A program made the position numbers and the translations under genes. A model generated the notes under the pieces. The model saw nothing but the letters and a program-made list of their open reading frames with translations, had not been told where the DNA came from and searched no databases. A DNA stretch of 64,000 bases, taken from assembly GCA_903872075.1 (NCBI GenBank), contig CAIQJF010000043.1, forward strand, positions 27,375 through 91,374, written 5' to 3'. This DNA comes from an uncultured Caulobacteraceae bacterium. GTDB lineage: Bacteria; Pseudomonadota; Alphaproteobacteria; Caulobacterales; Caulobacteraceae. Every line of letters starts with the position of its first letter. Positions within the stretch are counted from its first letter, which is position 1. Positions 34,786 to 44,778 of the stretch are shown here, one piece after another.

Positions 34786-37050
34786 CTAGACGGAAACCCC
34801 AAGCTTACGCGCCAGGGCCTCCACCTCGCCGCGCACGGACCCCGCCGAACTGGTCACAAGGTTGGAGATTCCCCGAGCGGCGGCGCCACGGTCGCATGAC
34901 AATACCATTTTCTTGACCGGCCCGACGCCGGCCGGCGGCATTGAGAGCCGGTCAAACCCCAGACCGATCAGCGCGAAGGCTTCCAGGGGCCGCCCGGCGA
35001 TCTCGCCGCACACGGACACCGGCGTGCCACTGTCCGCGCAGGCGTCGCGGATGGTCTTCAGGGCCCGCAGCGCCGGCGGGGACAGCGGGTCATATCGCTC
35101 CGACACCCGCGGATTCCCCCGGTCGGCGGCAAAAAGATATTGCATCAGATCGTTCGTCCCGACAGAGACGAAATCCGTCAAGGGCAGAAGCGCGTCGAGG
35201 TGCCAGATCAGAGACGGCGCCTCGATCATGGCCCCGACCTCCAGACGACTTGGCGCGGTGCGGCCGCGCCGCACAGCCCAAGCGACCTCCCGATCCACCA
35301 GGGCGCGCGCGGCGCGGAATTCATCGACACTGGCCACAAGCGGAAACATGACCCGAAGCGGACGGCCGGCCACGGCGGCGATCAGGGCCCGAAGTTGCAT
35401 GCGCAGAAGGGCCGGCCTGTCGAGTCCCATGCGAACGGCGCGCCAGCCGAGCGCCGGGTTCTCCTCCCGCTCGGCTTGTAGATAGGGCAGCACCTTGTCA
35501 CCGCCGAGATCGAGCGTTCGGAAGGTGACCGGACGGTCGCCGGCGGATTCCATCACCCGGGCGTAAAGATCAGTCTGGGCGGAAAGCCGCGGAAGGTCCT
35601 CCGCCACCATGAACTGAAACTCGGTGCGAAACAGGCCGATTCCCTCGGCGCCAGTCTCCGGAAGGATATCGAGATCGACCGCCAGGCCGGCGTTCATCAA
35701 CAGCGCGATCTTGGCGCCATCGCGGGTAAACGCAGGCGTGTCCTTCAGCCGCGCGAACTCGGCCCGGCGTTCCGCACGGACGCCGATCCGGGCGGTCACC
35801 GCGGTGACCACATCCGGGCGGGGACGCAGATAGGCTTCGCCGGTCTCGGCGTCGACGATCACGGGATCACCTTCGCTCACCCGGTCGCGCAGGCCGTCCA
35901 GCCGGCCCACACACGGTATGTCCATGGCCCGGGCGACGATCGCCGCGTGGCTCGCGGACGACCCTTCCTCGAGAAGCAGGCCTTTGAGCTTGGTCCGGTC
36001 GTACTCCAGAAGTTCCGCCGGACCGAGGTTCCGGGCGATGAGGATGGCGTTGTCGGGGAGCACCCGCCCTTTTTCGCCGTCGCCGCTGAGGTGGCGCAGC
36101 AGGCGGTCGTTGAGATCTTCCAGGTCGTGCAGCCGTTCGCGCAGATAGGGATCACGCGCCTGACCGATGCCGGCGCGATGCTCCGATCGGACCCTCTCCA
36201 CCGCGGCCTCAGCGGTCAGTCCGGAATGGACCGCATCGTGCAGGGAGTGGTTCCAGCTCCGGCTGTGCGCCAGCATCCGGTAGGTTTCCAGAACGTCATA
36301 GGAGGCGCCAAGAATTCCCTCGTGACCCTCCAGCATCCCGTCGATCTGACTTTTGAGGCCTTCGATCGCGGTCGTCAGGCGCTCTTCCTCGGCATTCACA
36401 TCGTCCGAGAGCAGCCGACCCACGGCGACCGGGGCCTCGTGCAGAACCGCTACGCCGAACGCGAGGCCGTCGGCGAAGCGCGCGCCCTTCAGCCGTTCAG
36501 AGCGCCGCGGCGCGATTTCGACGTCTTTCAGTTCCTCACGCGAAAGAAGATCGCCGGCGGCCACCATCTCCGCCAGAACCATGGCGATGATCTGCAGATC
36601 CTCAATGTCGTCTTCGGCGTAGATGCGGCTCGTGCGGTTCTGCACCACAAGAACGCCGATCGCCCGGCCGCCGCGAAGCAGGGGCACGCCCAGGAAAGCA
36701 TGGAATGGATCTTCGCCTGTTTCCGGCCGGTAGGAGAAGGCAGGATGGCTGGGCGCGTCGGACAGGTTGAGCGGTCGCCCCAGACGCATGATTTCGCCAA
36801 TGAGACCTTCGCCAGGGCGCATGCGCGTGACGTGTACGGCGCCGGGGTCGAGGCCTTCGGTGGCGAAGAGCTCCATCTCCCCGCTCGCACGGCGCAGATA
36901 GATCGAGCACACCTCGGCGACCATCGAGCCGGCGATGGTCCGAACCACGGCCGTCAGCTTCGCCTGTGTTGGGATCGTGCCGGCCATGGCTTCGCGAATC
37001 TGGCGGAGCAGAGTCTTCGGGCCACGAATGGGTAGGGCGGGGGCCGGCAT
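34786..37050 (-). CDS. ptsP: PEP-protein phosphotransferase EI-Ntr (PtsP)
   Basis: 754 residues. EI-Ntr starts the nitrogen PTS relay, passing phosphate from PEP to NPr and EIIA-Ntr; it signals rather than imports sugar. A GAF domain is at about 25-165, followed by the EI N-terminal domain (215-350) with the phosphorylated His368 in EEGSSASHAAIVARA. The PEP-binding barrel contains GAEGIGLFRTEFQFM and VSVCGEIAGRPLEAF with its Cys. All blocks are in normal order. The start at 37050 begins MPAPALPIRGPKTLL. The gene is flanked on its upstream side by a hydrolase gene on the opposite strand. Confidence 0.96.
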   Translation of the reverse strand: MPAPALPIRGPKTLLRQIREAMAGTIPTQAKLTAVVRTIAGSMVAEVCSIYLRRASGEMELFATEGLDPGAVHVTRMRPGEGLIGEIMRLGRPLNLSDAPSHPAFSYRPETGEDPFHAFLGVPLLRGGRAIGVLVVQNRTSRIYAEDDIEDLQIIAMVLAEMVAAGDLLSREELKDVEIAPRRSERLKGARFADGLAFGVAVLHEAPVAVGRLLSDDVNAEEERLTTAIEGLKSQIDGMLEGHEGILGASYDVLETYRMLAHSRSWNHSLHDAVHSGLTAEAAVERVRSEHRAGIGQARDPYLRERLHDLEDLNDRLLRHLSGDGEKGRVLPDNAILIARNLGPAELLEYDRTKLKGLLLEEGSSASHAAIVARAMDIPCVGRLDGLRDRVSEGDPVIVDAETGEAYLRPRPDVVTAVTARIGVRAERRAEFARLKDTPAFTRDGAKIALLMNAGLAVDLDILPETGAEGIGLFRTEFQFMVAEDLPRLSAQTDLYARVMESAGDRPVTFRTLDLGGDKVLPYLQAEREENPALGWRAVRMGLDRPALLRMQLRALIAAVAGRPLRVMFPLVASVDEFRAARALVDREVAWAVRRGRTAPSRLEVGAMIEAPSLIWHLDALLPLTDFVSVGTNDLMQYLFAADRGNPRVSERYDPLSPPALRALKTIRDACADSGTPVSVCGEIAGRPLEAFALIGLGFDRLSMPPAGVGPVKKMVLSCDRGAAARGISNLVTSSAGSVRGEVEALARKLGVSV

Positions 37051-37241
37051 GGCGAAGGTCTAAGGCTCTCCCTGATCGTTGGGGCGCCTATAGCAGGTTT
37101 ACCGCCGAAAGCACGGCGCCCTTGCAAAGCCCCTGTCGCTCAGGCGTTTGTGCCCGAAAGTTGGGCGGGCGCAAACGGGGGACAACCCTCTGTCACCGTG
37201 CCATTTTGTCATGGGGCGACGGAAGCTCTGGGGGGACGCGT

Positions 37242-39011
37242 GTGATCAGACGATTGGGACTGTTCGGCCTGGGATGGGTCCTGGTGCTGGCCGGCGCGCT
37301 TTTGGCTCACTTGGTGCAGACATCCGGCGGCGTTCGTGTCGACGACGTCCGATGGACGGGAGAGGGTGGCGAGCGCCTGTCGGCGCTTCTCTACACACCG
37401 CCGCAGGCCACGGCGGCTCGCCCTGCCCCAGCGGTGCTGATCAGCCATGGCTATATCAACACGCGCGAGATGCAGAGCCCGTTCGCCATCGAATTGGCGC
37501 GACGGGGGTTCGTCGTCCTGGCCATGGACATGTCGGGTCACGGCTATAGCGGCGGGGCCGTCGGCGACCATGACGGCGGCGGACCTGCCGCCCTCGCCTA
37601 CCTGCAGGGATTGCCATTCGTCGACCGGAACAACATCGGCCTCGAAGGTCACAGCATGGGCGGTGTGCCGGTCATCGGCGCCGCGCTCTCCCAACCGGAT
37701 GGCTACAGATCCATGGTGCTCGAGGGCTCGACGGTCCCCGATTCCGGCCAGGTCGGCGCCGGAACGCCGGTGTTCCCGCGCAATCTCGAGATCGTCTTCG
37801 GCCAATTCGACGAGTTCGCACCGCTGATGTGGCATGCGGACAAAGGGTCCGGGATCGGGTCCTCGGCAAAGATGCGGGCGCTCTTCGGATCCGCCCAGCC
37901 CGTCGCGGCCGGGGTGATGCGCGGCGCGATTGCAAATGGAAGCGCGCGCCGCTTCGTGAACCCGCCAATCACCCATCCCATGGAGCACTTCACAGACGCG
38001 GGTGTCGGCGCGGCGGTGGACTGGTTCCAGCTAACCTTGATCGGCGAAGCGAGCCCGCGGCCGCCGGCGGATCAGATCTGGTTCTACAAGGAGATCGGGA
38101 CGCTTGTCGGCCTGATCGGATTCGTGGTGGTGGTTCTTGGCGCGTTTCAGGCCCTGCTGACCCTGGCGCCATTCGCCGGTCTGGCCTCGACCACCGACCG
38201 TCCACCCCTGCCCGCCCGCGGTCCGGTGGGATGGTGGATCGCCTTCGTCCTGACCGCGGCCATTCCGGCGGCCAGCTTCTATCCCCTGATGGGCGCGGGC
38301 TTCGCCTTCTTCCCGTCCGCCCTTTTTCCGGAGTGGGTCACCAACCAGTTGGCCGTGTGGACGGTCGCCAACGCGGTCATCGGCGGTGTGCTCCTGCTTG
38401 TGGGCGGTCGCCGGAAGGTCAGGTTCGCGAGCCGTTGGATTCCAGAAGTCGCGATTGCCGTGCTGTCTGCGGCGGCCGGCTACGTCGCCCTGGCCCTGGC
38501 CGACGCCCTGTTGAAGGTAGATTTCCGCTTCTGGGTCGTGGGTCTCAAGCCGCTGGACGGCCGCCACGCCCTGTTCGCCCTCGCCTATCTGCCTCTGTTC
38601 GCCGCTGCCTTCCTGGTGACGATCCGGGCGCTGCACGCCAATCTCGCCAGGCCCGGCCAGAGCGGCTGGGCCTATGGGCTGACGGCGGCCACGGCCATGT
38701 CGGCGGGTTTCGCTGTCCTGCTGGTCGTTCAATATGGCTGGCTCTTCGCCACCGGTCGGCTGCTCAGCCCGGCCGAGGCGCTGAACACGATCATCGCCAT
38801 TCAATTCGTGCCGGTGCTGGCCACCGTGGGCCTGATCGCCGCCTTCGCCTGGCGGCGCACCGGTGGATACGTCTCCGGCGCCGTGCTCTGCGCGATCCTG
38901 GTCACCGTCTACATCGTCGCGGGCACCGCGACCCACTGGCGGCCCAGCTGGACTATCCCCCACAATGCCGGCCTGTTCCCCAACCGGCCGGCTACCTCGT
39001 CCAGGCCCTGA
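37242..39011 (+). CDS. Alpha/beta hydrolase fused to a polytopic membrane domain
   Basis: 589 residues from the GTG at 37242, preceded by GGGGGGAC. A first membrane segment (LFGLGWVLVLAGALLAHLV) anchors an extracytoplasmic or cytoplasmic hydrolase of about 300 residues. It has an oxyanion HGYINTREM, VLAMDMSGHGYS and the nucleophile elbow GHSMGG (about residue 135). A His of NPPITHPMEHF may complete the triad. Residues about 290-575 hold seven or more hydrophobic segments (for example LIGFVVVVLGAFQALLTLA and YGLTAATAMSAGFAVLLV). Such dienelactone-hydrolase-like proteins with a membrane tail exist, but the substrate is unknown. Neighbouring genes suggest no pathway. Confidence 0.82.
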   Translation: MIRRLGLFGLGWVLVLAGALLAHLVQTSGGVRVDDVRWTGEGGERLSALLYTPPQATAARPAPAVLISHGYINTREMQSPFAIELARRGFVVLAMDMSGHGYSGGAVGDHDGGGPAALAYLQGLPFVDRNNIGLEGHSMGGVPVIGAALSQPDGYRSMVLEGSTVPDSGQVGAGTPVFPRNLEIVFGQFDEFAPLMWHADKGSGIGSSAKMRALFGSAQPVAAGVMRGAIANGSARRFVNPPITHPMEHFTDAGVGAAVDWFQLTLIGEASPRPPADQIWFYKEIGTLVGLIGFVVVVLGAFQALLTLAPFAGLASTTDRPPLPARGPVGWWIAFVLTAAIPAASFYPLMGAGFAFFPSALFPEWVTNQLAVWTVANAVIGGVLLLVGGRRKVRFASRWIPEVAIAVLSAAAGYVALALADALLKVDFRFWVVGLKPLDGRHALFALAYLPLFAAAFLVTIRALHANLARPGQSGWAYGLTAATAMSAGFAVLLVVQYGWLFATGRLLSPAEALNTIIAIQFVPVLATVGLIAAFAWRRTGGYVSGAVLCAILVTVYIVAGTATHWRPSWTIPHNAGLFPNRPATSSRP

Positions 39012-39062
39012 AAAGACGATTGGCCCTCGCCTGTTGCACGACACCTACGGGGAGGACACCGA

Positions 39063-40055
39063 ATGCTGTCGGTTCTGCTGATGCTCTCGTCGACAGCCGT
39101 GGGTCAGATTTCAGCAGCGCCCGCAGCGACGGTCATCACGTCCCCCCACTGGATTCAGACGCTCCAGGCGGAAGACATCGCGCGCTCCTATCCGGCCGCC
39201 GCAGCCCGCTCTGAAATCAGCGGCGCGGCGGAACTTGAGTGCGCTGTCGACCAGGACGGACGGATGAGTGCGTGCAGGGTGTTCGCCGAGGCGCCGGAGA
39301 ACGCGGGCTTCGGGGCGGCTGCGCTGCAAACCGCGGTCAAGTTCAGGATTGCCCCGGCGTCGCTCCCCCCTGCCCCAGCCACGGTTTTCATTCCGATCCA
39401 CTACAATTTCCTGGATCATCCTCGACCGGCGCGCAGTCTGTTGGTCGCGCCACGATGGTCTAGTGCGCCGTCCTTCGCCGACTTGGGACGGGCCTTTCCG
39501 GTCGGGTCTGGTGCGGAAGCGGGCGATGTGTCCCTCCGCTGTCACATGGCAGTCGATGGCAGCCTCAAGACGTGCCAGGTCCGAGTGGAACAGCCCTCCG
39601 GAACTGGTTTTGCAGCGGCCGCGCTTGCGATCGCGCCCAGGTTCCGCGTCGAACAGGGCGGGAGAGCGCCGCGTGCGACCGACAACTTCGATGTCGATGT
39701 GAGGATTCATCTCGTCGACCCGGCGAGCCCGGAGTTCCAGGAGCGCCGGATCACACAGCCAGCCTGGCTGACGCTGCCAGACCCATCTCAGGCCTTGGCC
39801 CTCTACCCCGCGGCCGCCTCGGCGCAAGGCGTCAAAACCGGCAGAGGTGTCGCCGAATGCAACGTGGCGGTAGATGGGCGCCTTGAGAGCTGCGTCCCAC
39901 GCTTCGCCGATCCGGATGGTCTGGGATTCTCGGAAGCGGCTGCGTCCCTCGCATCCACCATGCGCATGAACAGATGGACGGCTGCAGGCGGTCCGATTGA
40001 TGGAGCGAAGATAGACCTGCCTCTCCGATTCGACGCTCCGCCGTCGAAGCACTAG
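39063..40055 (+). CDS. Protein of three tandem TonB-C-like domains
   Basis: 330 residues with a short signal-like N-terminus (MLSVLLMLSSTAVGQISA) and a good RBS (GGGGAGGACA). The rest is three copies of a TonB C-terminal-like unit of about 95 residues, each with a pattern SYPAAA...GAAELECAVDQDG...CRV.....GFGAAAL..A.KFR. Copy 1 has AELECAVDQDGRMSACRV, copy 2 DVSLRCHMAVDGSLKTCQV and copy 3 GVAECNVAVDGRLESCV. Each copy keeps two cysteines. There is no membrane anchor other than the signal peptide and no Pro-rich periplasmic spanning segment, so it is not a usual energy-transducing TonB. No exbBD or TonB receptor is near. Confidence 0.75.
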   Translation: MLSVLLMLSSTAVGQISAAPAATVITSPHWIQTLQAEDIARSYPAAAARSEISGAAELECAVDQDGRMSACRVFAEAPENAGFGAAALQTAVKFRIAPASLPPAPATVFIPIHYNFLDHPRPARSLLVAPRWSSAPSFADLGRAFPVGSGAEAGDVSLRCHMAVDGSLKTCQVRVEQPSGTGFAAAALAIAPRFRVEQGGRAPRATDNFDVDVRIHLVDPASPEFQERRITQPAWLTLPDPSQALALYPAAASAQGVKTGRGVAECNVAVDGRLESCVPRFADPDGLGFSEAAASLASTMRMNRWTAAGGPIDGAKIDLPLRFDAPPSKH

Positions 40056-40100
40056 CGACAGGACACAGCGGCCCGAGCACAAACCCGAGCCTCGGCTTCG

Positions 40101-41348
40101 TCAGACCCGATCGAGCCCGTAGGCCGCGTGCAGCGCACGGACGGCCAGTTCGGTGTAGGCGGCGTCGATCAGCACGCTGATCTTGATCTCCGAGGTGGAG
40201 ATCACCTGGATGTTCACGCCCTTGTCGGCCAGGGCGCCGAACATGGTCTTTGCGACCCCGGCATGGCTGCGCATGCCCACGCCGATGACCGAAACCTTGG
40301 CCACATCCTCATCCACGGTCACGTCGTCGAAGCCGATCTGCGCCTGGGCGCCGCGGACAAGTTCGATGGCGCGGGCGGCGTCGCGCTTGCCGACGGTGAA
40401 TTCCATGTTGGCCGCGCCTTCGCGCTGGGCATGGCTCTGGACGATCATGTCCACATTGACGTTGGCGTCGGCCAGGCGTCCGAAGATTTCGCGCGACACG
40501 CCCGGGTGGTCGGGCAGGCCGTAGAGGCTGATCTTGGCCTCGTCCCGGCTGAAGGCGACGCCGCTCACGATGCGCTTTTCCACGATTTCCTCCTCGTCGC
40601 ACACGATGGTGCCCTGGCCGTCCAGTTCGCCCGGTTCGCCAAAGCTCGACAGCACCCGCACCGGGACATTGCGGGCCATGGCCATTTCCACCGAGCGCGT
40701 ACTCAGCACCTTGGCCCCGAGCGAGGCCATTTCCAGCATTTCTTCGTAGCTGATCTTCGCCAGGCGGCGAGCCTTTGACTCGATCCTGGGGTCGGTCGTG
40801 TAGACCCCATCGACGTCGGTGTAGATGTCGCAACTGCCCGCGCCGATTGCCGCGGCGATGGCGACCGCCGTGGTGTCCGAGCCGCCGCGGCCCACCGTGG
40901 TGATCCGGCCGTCACGCGTGATGCCCTGGAAGCCGGCGATCACGGCCACCTCCCCGCCATCCATGGCGGCGACCAGCCTCTCGGGCGGGATTTCGTCAAA
41001 CCTGGCCCGCCCGTGAGCGTCGTCCGTGTAGATCGGAATCTGCCAGCCCAGCCACGACTTCGCCCGCACGCCCATGTTGCGCAGGACCATGGCCAGCAGG
41101 CCGGCGGTCACCTGCTCGCCCGAGGCCACGACCGTATCGTATTCATCGTCGGACGCCGGCAGGCCCGCGGCGGCGGGCCCCGCGCCATCGGTCCAGGCCA
41201 CCAGTTCATTGGTCTTGCCGGCCATGGCGGACACCACGACCGCCACGGGGCGTTTGCTCGCCTCGGCCGCCACGAGCCGCGCCACGCGCCGGATCCTCTC
41301 CAGATCGGCCACCGAGGTGCCGCCGAATTTCATGACAAGACGAGACAA
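40101..41348 (-). CDS. lysC: Aspartate kinase
   Basis: 415 residues. LysC phosphorylates aspartate, the first step to lysine, threonine and methionine. The kinase motif is [15 protein letters not shown] at the start, the substrate region is [18 protein letters not shown], and two ACT domains follow (about 260-410: [20 protein letters not shown] and [19 protein letters not shown]), so feedback inhibition by lysine and threonine is probable. It is a single-gene unit on the minus strand, divergent from ubiG, and converges with the TonB-C repeat gene. Confidence 0.96.
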   Translation of the reverse strand: MSRLVMKFGGTSVADLERIRRVARLVAAEASKRPVAVVVSAMAGKTNELVAWTDGAGPAAAGLPASDDEYDTVVASGEQVTAGLLAMVLRNMGVRAKSWLGWQIPIYTDDAHGRARFDEIPPERLVAAMDGGEVAVIAGFQGITRDGRITTVGRGGSDTTAVAIAAAIGAGSCDIYTDVDGVYTTDPRIESKARRLAKISYEEMLEMASLGAKVLSTRSVEMAMARNVPVRVLSSFGEPGELDGQGTIVCDEEEIVEKRIVSGVAFSRDEAKISLYGLPDHPGVSREIFGRLADANVNVDMIVQSHAQREGAANMEFTVGKRDAARAIELVRGAQAQIGFDDVTVDEDVAKVSVIGVGMRSHAGVAKTMFGALADKGVNIQVISTSEIKISVLIDAAYTELAVRALHAAYGLDRV

Positions 41349-41455
41349 ACCGCGCTCCCTTCGAAGCGGGGGCTTCTAACGAAGGCGGGCGGGCGGGGCA
41401 ATGCGCGAGGTCCTGCCCTGTTGACCTCGCCGTGACGGTGATAGAGCAAATCGCC

Positions 41456-42223
41456 ATGATCACAGCGACCGCTCCGCGCTCCAGCATCGACCCGGACGAT
41501 GTCGCACGCTTCTCGGCGATCGCGGCCGAATGGTGGGACACCAAGGGCAAGTTCGCGCCGCTGCACCGCTTCAATCCCGTCAGGCTGACCTTCATCCGGG
41601 ATCAGGTCCTGTGGCACTTCGGCCGCGACGGCGAGACGCGCCCGCCCTTCGCCGGTCTGCGCTTGCTCGATATCGGATGCGGCGGTGGACTGCTGTGCGA
41701 GCCGATGGCCCGGCTCGGCTTTTCGGTCACGGGCGTCGACGCCTCCCCCCGCAATATCGGCGTCGCCTCGGCCCATGCCGCGCAAAGCGCTCTGGAGATC
41801 GACTACCGCGCCGGAACCGTGGAGGAACTGCTGGCCGCCGGCGAGGCGCCATTCGACGTGATCCTCAACATGGAGGTCATCGAACATGTGGCTGACCCAG
41901 GCGCGTTCCTGCGCGACTGCGCGCGGCTGTTGAAGCCGGGCGGCCTGATGATCCTGGCCACCCTCAACCGAACCCTGCACGCCCTAGCCCTCGCCAAGGT
42001 CGGGGCGGAATATGTGCTGCGATGGCTACCGGCCGGAACCCACGACTGGCGCAAGTTCCTGAAGCCCGAGGAGATCCGGGGCTTCGTCGACGGCGAGGAT
42101 TTGATCGTCGAGGGCCCGTTCGGCGTCGCCTTTGATCCGCTGTCCGGACGCTGGTCGCTCGGCCGGGATTCCCGCACCAACTACATGATGACGCTCGCGC
42201 GGCCGCAAGCGCCGCCCGACTGA
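41456..42223 (+). CDS. ubiG: Ubiquinone biosynthesis O-methyltransferase UbiG
   Basis: 255 residues from the ATG at 41456; a GTG at 41432 in the same frame is the alternative start. UbiG makes the two O-methylations in ubiquinone synthesis. The SAM site is [19 protein letters not shown], followed by [14 protein letters not shown] and [15 protein letters not shown]. The C-terminal [17 protein letters not shown] and TNYMMTLAR are UbiG-specific. The gene is divergent from lysC, a linkage also found in Caulobacter. Confidence 0.95.
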   Translation: MITATAPRSSIDPDDVARFSAIAAEWWDTKGKFAPLHRFNPVRLTFIRDQVLWHFGRDGETRPPFAGLRLLDIGCGGGLLCEPMARLGFSVTGVDASPRNIGVASAHAAQSALEIDYRAGTVEELLAAGEAPFDVILNMEVIEHVADPGAFLRDCARLLKPGGLMILATLNRTLHALALAKVGAEYVLRWLPAGTHDWRKFLKPEEIRGFVDGEDLIVEGPFGVAFDPLSGRWSLGRDSRTNYMMTLARPQAPPD

Positions 42224-42232
42224 TCGAGGTCG

Positions 42233-43210
42233 TCAGTCGATGGCGGCCACGCCGCGCCGAAGGTGAAGCGCCGCCTCGGCCACCAGTCTGTCGACAATGG
42301 CGGCGGCGGGCTCGATGGCGTCGATAAGCCCCGCCGCTTCCCCAAACCACACAGCGGTGTCCTCCGCGTCGCCTGCCTCAAAGGCCTGCCGGTAACGCGG
42401 TCCTTCGACAGCGATGTCTCGCTCAAGTTCGGCTTCCCGCCCATGCCAACGGTCCGTGAAGGCGTTCTGACGAATCCGCGCCGTGAAACCACGGGGCCAT
42501 TGGATCTGGCGGGCGATGTCCGCCACCTGCGTGCGCAACGTGCCGTCGCCGTCCGTGACCAGGATCGCATCGTGGTGCGGTGACTTCACAAGCGCCTCCC
42601 GCGACGCCCAAAGTCGCGTGCCGACGAGCACGCCGTCGGCGCCCAGCATCCGCGCGGCCGCAAGGCCGCGCCCGTCGGCGATGCCTCCCGCCGCCAGCAG
42701 CAGCGTTTCGGGCGCCCGGGCGGCGAGGGCATCGGCCGCCTCCGGCACGAATGTCATCGCCCCGCGTACCGCCCCATGTCCCCCGGCTTCCGCGCCCTGG
42801 GCCACAACCACATCGGCTCCGGCGTCAATCGCATGGGCCAGGTGGTCCATATCCTGGCACTGACAGATCAGCTTGGCGCCCGCGCGGCGAATGTCGTCCG
42901 CGAATGGCCGGGGATCGCCAAATGACAGCATGACCGCCACCGGCCGATGTCTAAGGACGTCCGACAACAGGGACGGCGACTTGCGCAGGGACCATGTGAT
43001 GAAGCCGACGCCGACAGGCTGACCACCGGTCAGTTCGAACTGCTCAGCAAGCCAGGCCGGATCGCCGTAGCCGCCCCCGATCAACCCCAGGCCGCCCGCG
43101 CGGCTGACCGCAGCGGCCAGGGCGCCGCCGCCAGCGAAAGCCATAGGCGCAGAGACAACCGGGTGTCGCAAATTCAAGGCGCGGGTCAGGCGCGTGGAGA
43201 GTGTCGCCAT
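42233..43210 (-). CDS. Nitronate monooxygenase family FMN protein
   Basis: 325 residues. NMO-family enzymes bind FMN and oxidise alkyl nitronates such as propionate-3-nitronate. The family marks are the N-terminal HPVVSAPMAFAGGGALAAAV, the QGAEAGGHGAVRGA active-site loop, ETLLLAAGGIADGRGLAAA, and MLGADGVLVGTRLWAS for FMN phosphate. It is the last gene of a minus-strand run that starts with comF, 30 bp after DUF1178. Physiological substrate unknown. Confidence 0.9.
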   Translation of the reverse strand: MATLSTRLTRALNLRHPVVSAPMAFAGGGALAAAVSRAGGLGLIGGGYGDPAWLAEQFELTGGQPVGVGFITWSLRKSPSLLSDVLRHRPVAVMLSFGDPRPFADDIRRAGAKLICQCQDMDHLAHAIDAGADVVVAQGAEAGGHGAVRGAMTFVPEAADALAARAPETLLLAAGGIADGRGLAAARMLGADGVLVGTRLWASREALVKSPHHDAILVTDGDGTLRTQVADIARQIQWPRGFTARIRQNAFTDRWHGREAELERDIAVEGPRYRQAFEAGDAEDTAVWFGEAAGLIDAIEPAAAIVDRLVAEAALHLRRGVAAID

Positions 43211-43240
43211 CGGGGTCTCCTCGCGCGGGATGAGCGGACT

Positions 43241-43672
43241 TTAGTTGACCTCTGTCTTCTTAGGACTCGGCGGAGGAAGGGCCGCGACGGGAACTCCCTC
43301 CTGCACCAGAGCCTTCACCTCCGCCGGCGACGCTTCGCCGTAGATGCCGCGTTCCTCGGATGTCCCGGCATGAATGGCCCGCGCCTCGGCGGCGAAACGA
43401 TCGCCCACGTAGTCGAAGTTGTCTTCCACATGGCGACGGACGCGCGTCATGGCATCTATCATCATCTCGCGCATGGCGACCGGCGTCCCCGCGTCGTCGC
43501 GTTTGCCGGCGCCCGCCAGGGCCGGGGCCATGATCTGTTTCTTCACCTCGCGAGTGTCGCAGACCGGGCAGGACAGCAGGCCGCGGGTCGCTTGATCGTC
43601 GTAGTCGGTGGAGGCGCTGAACCAGCCCTCGAATTCATGGCCGGCGCCACAGGCCAGGGCGTAGCGGATCAT
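43241..43672 (-). CDS. DUF1178 family protein
   Basis: 143 residues. The family begins MIRYALACGAGHEFEGWF and has CPVCDTREVKKQIMAPAL with a CxxC (CPVC) near residue 36, probably a zinc site like a small zinc ribbon. The rest is helical (MIDAMTRVRRHVEDNFDYVG). No function is assigned. Its ATG overlaps the stop of the nitrilase gene by four bases (ATGA), so the two are translationally coupled. The linkage with nit and grxC is common in alphaproteobacteria. Confidence 0.92.
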   Translation of the reverse strand: MIRYALACGAGHEFEGWFSASTDYDDQATRGLLSCPVCDTREVKKQIMAPALAGAGKRDDAGTPVAMREMMIDAMTRVRRHVEDNFDYVGDRFAAEARAIHAGTSEERGIYGEASPAEVKALVQEGVPVAALPPPSPKKTEVN

Positions 43673-44490
43673 GGCGCTGCGAACGCCCGCGCGTTGTCGA
43701 GGGCCGGTATGGCCGCGCGCGTCTTTGCGACCTCGGCGAGATCGAGATCGGCGAAGATCACGCCGGGTTCGTCGTGGTCGGCCTTGGCTAGAATCTCACC
43801 CCAGGGGGCGATCGCCACCGAATGGCCCCAGGTGCCCCTGCCGTCCTCATGTAATCCGCCCTGGGCGGCGGCCAGGACGAACGATCCCGTTTCGATGGCG
43901 CGAGCCCGCAGCAGTGTTTCCCAGTGGGCCTCGCCGGTCGGGCGGGTGAAGGCGGCCGGCACGGTGATCACCTCGGCGCCGGCGCGCGCCAGCGCGGCGT
44001 GCAGCGGTGGGAAGCGCACGTCATAGCAGATGGTCAGGCCAAGCCGCGCGCCGGCGGCCTCGGCCACCACCGCCCGGTCGCCCGGCTCGTAGGCGCTGGA
44101 TTCCCGGTGACGCTCGCCCGTGGGCAGATCGACGTCAAACATGTGAATCTTGTCGTAGGTGGCGGTCACGGCGCCGTCGGGCGCGATGAGCATCGACCGA
44201 TTGGCCGCCTTGCCGTCCGGACGGCGCACCAGGGCCGAGCCGATCAGCAGCCAGACGCCCAGTTCCGAGGCCAGGGCGCGCAGGCCTTGAATCACGGGAT
44301 CGCTCTCGGGTGACGCCAGAACCTCAAAGAGCTTGGCGCGGTCCCGCTGCAGAATGTTTGTGCATTCGGGCGTGATCACCAGCTTCGCGCCCGCCGCAGC
44401 GGCCTCGCGGATCAGGGGGGCCGTGTGGGCGAGCGCCCCGGCGTGGGTCGCGGGCGTACGAGTCTGAACGAGGGCGACCTTCAGCATCAC
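43669..44490 (-). CDS. Carbon-nitrogen hydrolase (Nit1/Nit2-like amidase)
   Basis: 273 residues with the Glu-Lys-Cys triad of the nitrilase superfamily: VITPECTNILQR (Glu), YDKIHMFDVDLP (Lys) and LGLTICYDVRFPPLHAALA (Cys). The bacterial homologues of Nit1 repair deaminated glutathione, so the likely substrate is deaminated glutathione or a related omega-amide. That fits with the glutaredoxin gene overlapping by four bases upstream. The name is not certain, so I give no symbol. Confidence 0.9.
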   Translation of the reverse strand: MMLKVALVQTRTPATHAGALAHTAPLIREAAAAGAKLVITPECTNILQRDRAKLFEVLASPESDPVIQGLRALASELGVWLLIGSALVRRPDGKAANRSMLIAPDGAVTATYDKIHMFDVDLPTGERHRESSAYEPGDRAVVAEAAGARLGLTICYDVRFPPLHAALARAGAEVITVPAAFTRPTGEAHWETLLRARAIETGSFVLAAAQGGLHEDGRGTWGHSVAIAPWGEILAKADHDEPGVIFADLDLAEVAKTRAAIPALDNARAFAAP

Positions 44491-44741
44491 GCGCTCAACA
44501 TGGGATCGAACTTGCCTGCGGCGTCCAGCGCCATGAGCTCATCGCAACCGCCGATGTGGATATCGCCGACAAAAATCTGCGGGAACGTGGACCGGCCCGA
44601 GCGCTGCATCATTTCGCGACGCTTGTCGGGATCGAATCCGGCCTCAATCTCCGTGAACGCGAGCCCCTTCTCTCGCAGCAGGGCGACAGCGGCGGAGCAG
44701 AAGCCGCAAAAGGGCCGGGTATAGATTACGATGGGCGGCAT
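44487..44741 (-). CDS. grxC: Glutaredoxin 3
   Basis: 84 residues, the full length of a glutaredoxin. The dithiol site is YTRPFCGFCSAAVALL, CGFC rather than the commoner CPYC. The glutathione-binding parts are STFPQIFVGDIHIGGCDEL (cis-Pro and the GGCDD-type turn). It reduces protein disulfides or mixed glutathione disulfides, fed by glutathione. It lies 37 bp after comF and overlaps the next gene by 4 bp. Confidence 0.94.
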   Translation of the reverse strand: MPPIVIYTRPFCGFCSAAVALLREKGLAFTEIEAGFDPDKRREMMQRSGRSTFPQIFVGDIHIGGCDELMALDAAGKFDPMLSA

Positions 44742-44778
44742 GGCGGTCCGAAGCCTCTAGCTAGGGTCCTGAAGTGGG

